The notes below the pieces were generated by a model, which was given only the letters and a program-made list of their open reading frames with translations, searched no databases and had not been told where the DNA came from. A program made the position numbers and the translations under genes. Shown here piece by piece: positions 16,352 through 27,108 of a DNA stretch of 64,000 bases; within the stretch, counting starts at the first letter, position 1; the number at the start of each line of letters is the position of its first letter. Location of the stretch: positions 434,001-498,000 of the forward strand of contig NZ_CP117812.1 in assembly GCF_028728065.1 (NCBI RefSeq), in the 5' to 3' direction. Source of the stretch: Lentisphaera profundi (GTDB taxonomy: Bacteria; Verrucomicrobiota; Lentisphaeria; Lentisphaerales; Lentisphaeraceae).

Positions 16352-17122
16352 ATGTTAGAATTAGCATTAAAAGCAATCTTCATCGAAAATATGATTTTCG
16401 CACTTTTCCTTGGCATGTGCTCTTACTTAGCCGTATCAAAGAAAGTAGACACTTCAATTGGTATGGGTTGTGCCGTTTGGTTCGTTACTACAGTAACTTG
16501 CCCCGCGTCATGGCTCGTGTCTGAATACTTCCTTAAGCCTGGTCCCCAAAATATTATTGGTAGCTTATTCAATAAGCCTGATCTTGACTTAACGTTCTTA
16601 ACTTTCGTTTCTTACATTGCACTTATTGCCGCAATGGTTCAGTTCCTCGAAATGTTCATTGAGAAAATCTCTGCTAAGCTTTACGGTTCACTCGGTGTGT
16701 TCCTTCCTTTGATCGCAGTAAACTGTGCGATTCTTGGTGGTTCACTAATGATGAATGATAAAGGCTTCACTTTTCCTGAAGCGGCAATGTTCGGTTTCTC
16801 TGGTGGCTTCGGCTGGCTCATGGCGATTGTAGTTTTTGCTGCGATTCGTGAAAAAATGCAGTACTCAAACGTGCCTAAAGGCATGCGCGGTCTTGGTATT
16901 GCTTTTTTAACTTGTGGTCTTATGGCTATGGCATTCATGGGTTTCATGGGTATCAAATTCCCAGAAAAGAAAGTTTCTGAATCAAGCTCTAGTGAGCAAG
17001 TTGTTATTGAGCAATCAGCAACAGTTGAACTTAGTGCTGAAAAAGTAGCTACTGAAACAACAACTAAAGTTGAAGTTGCTGCTGAAAAAGCACCTGAAGC
17101 TCCAGTTGCAGGAGATAAATAA
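16352..17122 (+). CDS. nqrE: Na+-NQR subunit E with a C-terminal tail
   Basis: The first 205 or so residues are standard NqrE: six helices, [20 protein letters not shown] and [16 protein letters not shown], with the Cys residues of the intramembrane iron centre. The protein is 256 residues, about 50 longer than usual. After [12 protein letters not shown] it continues as an Ala/Glu/Val/Thr-rich tail ([20 protein letters not shown]) with no hydrophobic segment. The tail's codon use is like the rest, so it is a genuine extension. The stop is 2 nt before nqrF. Confidence 0.92.
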   Translation: MLELALKAIFIENMIFALFLGMCSYLAVSKKVDTSIGMGCAVWFVTTVTCPASWLVSEYFLKPGPQNIIGSLFNKPDLDLTFLTFVSYIALIAAMVQFLEMFIEKISAKLYGSLGVFLPLIAVNCAILGGSLMMNDKGFTFPEAAMFGFSGGFGWLMAIVVFAAIREKMQYSNVPKGMRGLGIAFLTCGLMAMAFMGFMGIKFPEKKVSESSSSEQVVIEQSATVELSAEKVATETTTKVEVAAEKAPEAPVAGDK

Positions 17123-17124
17123 TT

Positions 17125-18414
17125 ATGAATACACTTATTAACGCAATTGATGGTGGTACAGTAGGCGCAGGTATTGTCGTGTTCCTTATCATTATCATCG
17201 GTCTTACCATCGCTCTTATGATTGCTGAAGGCTTCCTTGTTACTAAGGGTAACGTAAAAATCCTTATTAACGAAGATCAAGACGCAGCACTAGAAGTGGA
17301 GAGTGGTTCGACATTACTTGATACACTTTCTAACGCAGGTATTCAGCTCCCATCAGCTTGTGGTGGTGGTGGTACTTGTGGCGTGTGTGTCTGTAAAGTG
17401 ATCTCTGGTGGTGGCGATGTGCTCCCTACCGAGAAATCGCACCTTTCACTTAAAGAGCAGCAAGAAGGCCTTCGCCTCGCGTGTCAGCTTAAAGTTAAAG
17501 AAGATCTTGAGATCGAAGTTGAGCCAGAGATTTTCTCCATCAAAAAATGGGAATGCGAAGTTGTTTCAAACGAAAACGTCGCCACTTTCATTAAAGAATT
17601 TATTGTTGAACTCCCTCCAGGCGAGACCATCGATTACCGCGCAGGTGGTTATATTCAGATCGAGATTCCTGGTTACAAGGACCTCAAGTATTCAAATTTC
17701 GATATTGAAGAGCAGTACCGTGGCGATTGGGATCACTTCAAAATCTTTGACAATGTAGCTAACAATCCAGAACCAGTTGTACGTGCTTACTCAATGGCGT
17801 CTTATCCTGCAGAGGGTAATCGCTTGATGCTTAACGTTCGTATCGCATCTCCGCCCCCACGTTTACCAAATGTGCCCCCGGGTATTGCTTCTTCTTACAT
17901 CTTTGATTGTAAGAAAGGTGACAAGGTAACGATTTCTGGACCATTCGGAGAGTTCTTCATGAAAGATAGTGATCGCGAGATCATGTTCATCGGTGGTGGT
18001 GCTGGTATGGCTCCAATGCGTTCACACATTTTCGACTTGTTCCACACTAAGAAATCTGGCCGTAAAGCTACTTTCTGGTATGGTGCACGTTCTAAGCGTG
18101 AAATGTTCTATGATGATCACTTCAAGAAAATTGAAGCTGATTTCCCGAACTTTAAGTACTACGTAGGTCTCTCTGATCCTCAGGCTGAAGATAATTGGCA
18201 GATCAAGAAAAACCTCGAAGATACTGAAGCCGATGGTTACACAGGTTTCATTCACCAAGTTATTCTTGAGAATTACCTCAATAATCATGAGGCTCCAGAA
18301 GAGATTGAATACTATCTCTGTGGACCTCCAATGATGAATGACGCGATTCAAGACATGCTCTTTAATCTCGGCGTAGAGAAAGAAATGATCGCATTTGACG
18401 ATTTCGGATCTTAA
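17125..18414 (+). CDS. nqrF: Na+-NQR subunit F (NADH-oxidising, 2Fe-2S/FAD)
   Basis: The 429-residue subunit has an N-terminal helix (about 15-38), a ferredoxin domain with Cys79, Cys85, Cys88 and Cys120 for the 2Fe-2S cluster, and a ferredoxin-reductase module: RAYSMASYP for [15 protein letters not shown] and [11 protein letters not shown] for NADH. It takes electrons from NADH at the cytoplasmic side. Last gene of the operon, followed by a strong terminator. Confidence 0.95.
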   Translation: MNTLINAIDGGTVGAGIVVFLIIIIGLTIALMIAEGFLVTKGNVKILINEDQDAALEVESGSTLLDTLSNAGIQLPSACGGGGTCGVCVCKVISGGGDVLPTEKSHLSLKEQQEGLRLACQLKVKEDLEIEVEPEIFSIKKWECEVVSNENVATFIKEFIVELPPGETIDYRAGGYIQIEIPGYKDLKYSNFDIEEQYRGDWDHFKIFDNVANNPEPVVRAYSMASYPAEGNRLMLNVRIASPPPRLPNVPPGIASSYIFDCKKGDKVTISGPFGEFFMKDSDREIMFIGGGAGMAPMRSHIFDLFHTKKSGRKATFWYGARSKREMFYDDHFKKIEADFPNFKYYVGLSDPQAEDNWQIKKNLEDTEADGYTGFIHQVILENYLNNHEAPEEIEYYLCGPPMMNDAIQDMLFNLGVEKEMIAFDDFGS

Positions 18415-18433
18415 TCTAAGTAGATTGTATCAT

Positions 18434-18470
18434 TAAAAAAAAAGCTCGGCTTCTGCCGAGCTTTTTTTGT
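18434..18470 (+). terminator. Rho-independent terminator of the nqr operon
   Basis: GCTCGGC and GCCGAGC pair around a TTCT loop, flanked by A-run and T-run, 20 nt after the nqrF stop. The A/T symmetry allows it to work in both directions. Confidence 0.93.
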
Positions 18471-18548
18471 TTAGTCAGTAAAGCAAGAGATTGCACTTGT
18501 TTAAATAAAGTGAGCTTTTATCTTGCTCAAAAAACAAAGGATTATGGA

Positions 18549-19079
18549 ATGGAATTAGTGAAGAAAGACGATGTGCTTAGTATCGAGTACGTGATATCCA
18601 ATACCCAAGGTGTTATTTTAGATTCTTCACGTGATCAAATAATGCATTTCTTATTTGGTCATGGCCAAATGCCCATTCAAATCGAAAAGCATTTAGAAGG
18701 CTTGAAGCTTGATGATATGATTGATTTTCAGATCTTGGCAAGTGAAGAACTCTATGGGGCTTATGATAGCCGTTTAGTTTTTGAAGTCAGTCCAGAAAGT
18801 TTTGAGGAAGGGACTGAGATCAAAGTGGGTATGAGTTTTCAGAAAGGTGAAGAGATGGTCAGAGTCACAGATATTTCTGAAGATAAAATCACCTTGGATG
18901 CCAATTATCCTTTGGCCGGTCAAGATTTGAATTGGAGTGTCGTAGTCGTAGGACTCCGTTCAGCTAATGAACTAGAGTTAGAAATGGGTAAGCCCATTAC
19001 TGAAGATACTAATGCCTGCGCAACGAAGAAAAAAGCAACCTCTTGTGGCAGTCAAGGGGCTTGTGGTCACGAGCATTAA
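18549..19079 (+). CDS. slyD: FKBP-type peptidyl-prolyl isomerase, SlyD-like
   Basis: The 176-residue protein has the SlyD layout: FKBP strand DVLSIEYVISNTQGVILDSS, the MHFLFGHGQMPIQIEKHLEGLKLDD block, an inserted IF chaperone domain, and the returning ANYPLAGQDLNWSVVV. The C-terminal tail (ACATKKKATSCGSQGACGHEH) is rich in Cys and His, as in metal-binding SlyD (nickel handling). The ATG at 18549 has AAAGG 8 nt upstream. It is followed at once by the lactonase-like gene. Confidence 0.9.
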   Translation: MELVKKDDVLSIEYVISNTQGVILDSSRDQIMHFLFGHGQMPIQIEKHLEGLKLDDMIDFQILASEELYGAYDSRLVFEVSPESFEEGTEIKVGMSFQKGEEMVRVTDISEDKITLDANYPLAGQDLNWSVVVVGLRSANELELEMGKPITEDTNACATKKKATSCGSQGACGHEH

Positions 19080-19080
19080 T

Positions 19081-20166
19081 ATGTTTAGGCAAAAATACTC
19101 GGTATGGAGACTTTTGTGTCTGAGTTTATTCTGCTTAGCTTGGAGTGCCTTGGCGGATAAAGTTCTTGTTGGGACTCATTTTAAAGAAAATGAAAAGGGT
19201 CTGTATTCTGTAGATCTTCATAAGGCAGGAGATTTAGGGGAAGTACATGAAATTATTGATCGACTAGGCACAAGTATAGTGATTGCGAAGTCTAATACTT
19301 CGATTATTTATACTTGTGGAGTGGGCGAAAAAAAAGGCCTTATTCAAGCCTATGATTTAAAGGCACAGAAATTGATTGGCTCTTATTCGAGTCATGATAT
19401 GCGTCCTTGTTACTTGGCATTAAGTCACGATCAGAAATTTCTGCTAGTGAGTAATATTCGCCATGGCAGTGTTTGCAGTATTCGCATAAATGATGATGGG
19501 ACTTTAGGTGCCTTAGTAAGCAAAGTTGAGGTACCTCCAAAAGCGAAACGCTTTGCACCCCATGCTTGTGTGGTATCACCAGATGGAGATTACGTATTTG
19601 TTCCCGATATAGCGGGCAATCGTCTTTGTCGCTTAAAATTCGATAAATTAAGTGGTGAACTTAAGTACCTCGATTCAATAGCATCAAAGAGTTTTAATGG
19701 CCCACGGCATATGTCTTTTGACTCAGAGGGTAAGCGAGCCTATCTAGTCAATCAAATGGGTGAGACTATAACAGTATTTACTTATGCTGAAGGCAATTTA
19801 CTCGAAGTGGATCAAGTGCAGACTCTGCCAGATGATCAGCTCGATATTAATAATCATATTGCCGAAATCAAAATTCATCCTTCGGGAAAATTTGTCTATG
19901 TCTCCAATCGTGGACATAATAGTATCGCACTTTTACAAAGAGATATAAAAACGGGTATGATTCGTTTTGATCGTTGTTTTAGTAGTGAGGGCGAAATGCC
20001 CTGGAGTTTTGCGATTTCCGCAAAAGGCGATTTTCTTTATTGCTCAAATAATAAATCTAATAACTTAGTGAGTTTTAAAATTGATCAAGAAAGTGGTCAC
20101 TTGACTTACACAGGCAAGCAAGTTTCAGTACCGAATCCCTCATCAGTAATTTATATAACTGATTAA
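19081..20166 (+). CDS. Secreted lactonase-family seven-bladed beta-propeller
   Basis: The 361-residue protein has a signal peptide (WRLLCLSLFCLAWSALA) and repeats such as PCYLALSHDQKFLLVSN, FAPHACVVSPDGDYVFVPD, GPRHMSFDSEGKRAYLVNQ and EIKIHPSGKFVYVSNRGHNS. These match the 6-phosphogluconolactonase/Pgl propeller family (PF10282). Because it is exported, a role in cytoplasmic phosphogluconolactone hydrolysis is doubtful; many secreted relatives have unknown substrates. The ATG at 19081 gives a clean signal peptide. Confidence 0.85.
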   Translation: MFRQKYSVWRLLCLSLFCLAWSALADKVLVGTHFKENEKGLYSVDLHKAGDLGEVHEIIDRLGTSIVIAKSNTSIIYTCGVGEKKGLIQAYDLKAQKLIGSYSSHDMRPCYLALSHDQKFLLVSNIRHGSVCSIRINDDGTLGALVSKVEVPPKAKRFAPHACVVSPDGDYVFVPDIAGNRLCRLKFDKLSGELKYLDSIASKSFNGPRHMSFDSEGKRAYLVNQMGETITVFTYAEGNLLEVDQVQTLPDDQLDINNHIAEIKIHPSGKFVYVSNRGHNSIALLQRDIKTGMIRFDRCFSSEGEMPWSFAISAKGDFLYCSNNKSNNLVSFKIDQESGHLTYTGKQVSVPNPSSVIYITD

Positions 20167-20260
20167 TAATGATAAAACTGCAGAGCGAAACCCATTCTTT
20201 TACGCATGCCTTGTAGTGGCTGAAAAGTTCTTTTAAAAATTGAGTGATATAGTGTGATTA

Positions 20261-20875
20261 TCAATTTATCGAGATGAGGTTTTTTTTCTTGCGATAAAGA
20301 CTGATGATCAGAGAACTAAGCAGTAAAAAGGTAAAGCTGAAGAACCAGGCCAAATGATAGTTATGGTTATAAGAGATGATGGTATCTTCATGTATTAATT
20401 TCATATAACTCAAAGTCAACATGCTACTTTGTAAAAAGAGAGCACTTGCATAGGCTTTGATCATAATAGAATTATAATTGTCTTTCCATTTCAGGGAGCG
20501 CATTCCCAGGCTGAGAGCCCACAAGCTAGTTATTGTAAAAAGCGTTAATTCTGGAACACCAGGAAGTAAGGTCCAAAATAATGGAAAAAAAAGGTAAGCA
20601 AATGAAGCCGCAAAGATGAAACTAGCAAATTTTAAGGAAAATTTGCTGAGAAAGAATCCTACTAAAGCAGTGCTAGCACTCAAAATACAGGGTATGCACC
20701 AGTGTCCTAAAGTAATTATATTGCCAACTACCCAGCCCGCAAAGCCGAGATTTATAGCACAAATGACTGAGATTAAATTATGATAAGATCGTCTTGTACG
20801 AAATAGTAGAAATAGGCTGAGAATAGGAAGTAAACATATCAGCCATGAATTTAGGCTCTCTAAAGCGATATCCAC
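20261..20875 (-). CDS. Uncharacterised membrane protein with a CxxC motif
   Basis: The 204-residue protein has about six membrane helices. The motif GHWCIPCILS lies at the membrane border after an extended helix pair, which recalls VKOR-like or other thiol-redox membrane proteins, but the fit is weak and no partner thioredoxin is adjacent. The C-terminus is basic (LYRKKKNL). I do not recognise a defined family. Confidence 0.62.
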   Translation of the reverse strand: MDIALESLNSWLICLLPILSLFLLFRTRRSYHNLISVICAINLGFAGWVVGNIITLGHWCIPCILSASTALVGFFLSKFSLKFASFIFAASFAYLFFPLFWTLLPGVPELTLFTITSLWALSLGMRSLKWKDNYNSIMIKAYASALFLQSSMLTLSYMKLIHEDTIISYNHNYHLAWFFSFTFLLLSSLIISLYRKKKNLISIN

Positions 20876-21018
20876 ATTGATTATCCTTATACTTTCTGTT
20901 AAGTCTATTCGAATTATTTTATAAGAAAAATAGTTACTACTAATTAAGCTATTATTTTAAGATATATATGATGTAATTATTAAGGCTAATGAGCTTATAT
21001 GAATTTTGATAAAAATGA

Positions 21019-21052
21019 AAAAACCCCGAGGACAAAGTCCACGGGGTTTTTA
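21019..21052 (-). terminator. Terminator of icd
   Basis: AACCCCG and CGGGGTT arms with an inner GGAC/GTCC pairing, flanked by A and T runs, 20 nt after the icd stop on the minus strand. Confidence 0.88.
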
Positions 21053-21070
21053 AGTTGGCTCTACTTAAGC

Positions 21071-24012
<2,942 letters not shown>

Positions 24013-24222
24013 GGTCTAGTTCCTTAATTAAATTGTATTTCTAAAGTCGCAAGCAACTCTAAATGTCAATCGCTCTTTGTCAATAACTTATGTATGACAC
24101 GGCGCATGAATCAAGGGATTTTTTTACTAAGAAAGTCATTTATTGCATGCAATAAGATAAAAGGATGTTTAGATGCTTATTAATTAATTATGGAGTAAAA
24201 ATAGAGTAAGTGAATTTCTAGT

Positions 24223-25791
24223 TTAGAAAATGTCTATACTCTCTTCGCCAGTATTTGCTTTGGGGGCTTTCTCTTTTTTCGCTTTGGAGGACTTCGAACC
24301 GACGGAAGAAGGCAGGTAGCGATAGTAAACGGTGAGTTGTAGGGCGCAGAGTGTGGTAGAGTAGATTTTATTATCAATTTCTTTCATTGCTTCACGTTCA
24401 GTTTCAATTCCTTTAGCAGGACTTAACCAATAGCCATCGGGATGTTGGTTCTCCAAAAGAATCTTCTGAAAAGCCTTGTTCCATGAAGTCCAGTCGCGCC
24501 CACCGCGCTGAAACATCGCCTGTGTAGCGTAGTACATCCAATAAAGGTAAAAACCAGCTGGAGCACCGTGTTTACCATGGTACTCCCACTTCAAAAGTTT
24601 GACATCTTCTTTGACCATGAGGTCACCAAGTCGTTTGGTAATAGGGTCATTGCCTTCGCCGAGTAGTTGTAGGCAGAGGACGCCGACAGCTCGCATAGAG
24701 GGGTCTCGTTTACCTCCAGCTTCAAGACGGTAGTAAAAGCCAGTCGCAGTTGAGAATTTCTTCATGTGAGCAATGGATTTTTCAATAGCCCTTGGTAGAC
24801 TCTCAACGGTACATCCAGCCACTTTTGCGGCTTTCATGGCTTGCCAATTCCAGCAAGCATTGGAGAAATTCGAATCGCCTTTAGTTGCATAACTATACAT
24901 AAAGGCGCCGTTCTGATGTTGATTATCACAAATGAATTTTATGGTTTTATTCATTGGTGCAAGTAGCGAATAAGTTCCTGTCATTGCATAAGCTTCAGAG
25001 AGAGCGTAAGCAACAAGTGAGTGCTCATAGACGTTACGAGATTTACTTTTTCCTAAAGGGAACTTCCCGGAGTTACCCCATTTAGCGAGTTGTAGGATGC
25101 CTTTGCTGACGATTGAACCATAGCGCTTTGATTTACCTGTCTCACCATGAGCCATGAAAGTTAAAATAGCTAAACTTGTCATAGCTTCTTTATGCCCGTG
25201 ACCCCAGGAACCATCGGGGTTTTGATTTTTCGCGAGCCAGTCTAAAGCATTTCCTAGAGCTTTTTGCGCTTGCGCTGAACCACCGTACTTACGAATGGCG
25301 GTAGCCTTAGCATTAGGTGAGCGAGCACTAAACATTTTTGCTGACTGCAGTGGAGAAGTGGAAGGCTTAACATCAGAGACGAGTTCCATATCATCCATAA
25401 TCTCTGCCGCGGGAGGTTCATCACTAATTTCTTCGACGTCAGTACTGAGATCTTCGCTTATGTCGATTTGCTCAGTGACGTCGGGGTTAATGGTCTCGGC
25501 CTCAGTTTCCAAAAGCGGTTCTGGTGGCGGAGGAGGTGGCGGAGGAGGTGGTGGTGGTTCTTCCACAATTTCTTCCATCTTTTGTGTGACTTCGACATTG
25601 GCATTGCTTTCTTTAGCTTCACCTTTGAAAAGTGATGCGGCTAATATGAGCAGGACATGACAAAAAGTTGAGATTACAGGACCAATTAAATTTTCTTTTA
25701 ATTTTTCTTTCCGGTATTGTGCGTGAATCTCTTGGAGTTCTTCTGGGCTAAGAATTCCAAATGGGTCTTCATGTATTTCTTCTTCTTGCAT
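24223..25791 (-). CDS. TonB-like N-terminus fused to a prenyltransferase/squalene-oxidase repeat domain
   Basis: The 522-residue protein starts with an acidic cytoplasmic segment, one membrane helix at about 36-55 (IGPVISTFCHVLLILAASLF), and a periplasmic acidic linker with 12 consecutive prolines, as in TonB. From about residue 170 it becomes an alpha/alpha-toroid of terpene-cyclase-like repeats (ALDWLAKNQNPDGSWGHG, KFICDNQHQNGAFMYS, FYLYWMYYATQAMF). Such repeat proteins are common in PVC genomes, often near ExbB/ExbD. No exb genes are nearby here. The catalytic DxDD of squalene cyclases is not visible, so a structural or binding role is likelier. Confidence 0.8.
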   Translation of the reverse strand: MQEEEIHEDPFGILSPEELQEIHAQYRKEKLKENLIGPVISTFCHVLLILAASLFKGEAKESNANVEVTQKMEEIVEEPPPPPPPPPPPPEPLLETEAETINPDVTEQIDISEDLSTDVEEISDEPPAAEIMDDMELVSDVKPSTSPLQSAKMFSARSPNAKATAIRKYGGSAQAQKALGNALDWLAKNQNPDGSWGHGHKEAMTSLAILTFMAHGETGKSKRYGSIVSKGILQLAKWGNSGKFPLGKSKSRNVYEHSLVAYALSEAYAMTGTYSLLAPMNKTIKFICDNQHQNGAFMYSYATKGDSNFSNACWNWQAMKAAKVAGCTVESLPRAIEKSIAHMKKFSTATGFYYRLEAGGKRDPSMRAVGVLCLQLLGEGNDPITKRLGDLMVKEDVKLLKWEYHGKHGAPAGFYLYWMYYATQAMFQRGGRDWTSWNKAFQKILLENQHPDGYWLSPAKGIETEREAMKEIDNKIYSTTLCALQLTVYYRYLPSSVGSKSSKAKKEKAPKANTGEESIDIF

Positions 25792-26424
25792 AATGATAGT
25801 ACTTGCTTAAAATTTTTGATTTAAAAGTAATACGACTTAAATGTTTGAGTGATGACAGCTTCTGTATTATATACACCGAAGGGAGATGGGATTAGACAGT
25901 TGGGAGTGATTTTTTTGACAATTAATTAAGATCGGAGTTTTTTCCTTAGTTCTTCATGTTCTTAGAGGTACCTTAGTTTATCGAGGAATCTTGGAGCTAT
26001 AATAAAAATATCTGTAAATAACTACAAGCTATAATCGTCGTGGGCTTTTTACTTATGACAAAAAAGTAGAAGTAACATATTAATTCATTACATCATGCGC
26101 TCTTTTACTATATAAAATTCAATCCTGAATCCGTTGTTTACTCGTATAATCGTAAGCTATTCATGAAATTGGACCTGTGCTTATTTTAATAAACCATTTT
26201 TAAAGCCTTGCGAAACAAGAAGAATTTTTTTCATGAAAAATCACTGATAACTACATGTTTTTAGAGGGGGTGTGATACTCAAAACCTATTCTATAAATGA
26301 TTTGGAGTATCAGCAGTATTATTCATTTAATAAAATGAGATGTCACTAATGGAGTGTAGACCGTAAATGAAATGCGCGTTACTATTTCTTCTGTGTAAAA
26401 CCTTTTAGAAAGGTGTAGCAAAAT
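25792..26424. other. 633-nt gap without recognisable genes
   Basis: AT-rich and without a long frame, tRNA-like fold or repeat shared with other parts of the window. A TTGACA occurs near 25915 but has no -10 at a suitable distance. Confidence 0.6.
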
Positions 26425-27108
26425 TTAGCTGATTTGCTTAATAATCATGATTTTTTGCCAGATCTTACGCGAGAGGCTATTGCAGAGGTTCTCGACGTCA
26501 TTGACTGCAGAGAGCACTTCTGAATCGGGCATATTTTGTGCATAAAAAGCAGCAAGTTTACCGATATGAGAAAGCATCTCTGAACAGTAGTCGAGGTAAC
26601 GACTCAGTTCGTGATTGCTCATACTGCGCAAAGGGGATGATGCGGTATTATGTGCCTGACTTTCGCTATCTTTTGTGAGTTGGTGCATGTCCACGACATG
26701 AGCCAGGGCACGGAACTCATGTAAGGCTTTGAGCGCTTTAGATCGTTTGAGTCGTGTTTCAAGAGTGAATAAAAAAAAGATCGCAGCGCCAAAAATAATA
26801 AGTTCATTGAGGATGGCGTCAATCAAGGGCAGCATATCTTGTATGGCGACCTTATTTAAGTTGAAGTCCATCATACTTATACTGATGCCAATGAGAATAA
26901 AAGCAGAGGCAATAGTGAAGCCAATCAGTGTGCGTAAACCCATGTTGGGTTCTGCTATATGTTTAGCTTTTTCTTCTGTTTCGGAAGAGAGTGCTTCGAG
27001 TTCTGTGCACACATCTACTAAACCTGACTTTGGAAAACGCTCAGAAATTCTCTGTGTGAGACTCTGAAGAGTTAAGTGGGTTTTCTGAAAGTTTAACTCG
27101 CGGTACAT
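26425..27108 (-). CDS. Uncharacterised membrane protein co-transcribed with parC
   Basis: The 227-residue protein has two membrane helices (LIGFTIASAFILIGISISM and LIIFGAAIFFLFTLE) between helical, soluble ends. The layout faintly resembles MotA/ExbB-like or division-linked membrane proteins, but no signature is seen. Its ATG overlaps the parC stop by 1 nt (TAATG), so it is translated with the topoisomerase operon. Function unknown. Confidence 0.66.
   Translation of the reverse strand: MYRELNFQKTHLTLQSLTQRISERFPKSGLVDVCTELEALSSETEEKAKHIAEPNMGLRTLIGFTIASAFILIGISISMMDFNLNKVAIQDMLPLIDAILNELIIFGAAIFFLFTLETRLKRSKALKALHEFRALAHVVDMHQLTKDSESQAHNTASSPLRSMSNHELSRYLDYCSEMLSHIGKLAAFYAQNMPDSEVLSAVNDVENLCNSLSRKIWQKIMIIKQIS

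Noticed and set aside
25295-25660. Plus-strand Gly-rich frame opposite the poly-proline stretch
   Set aside because: Mirror of the proline codons; no start signal.
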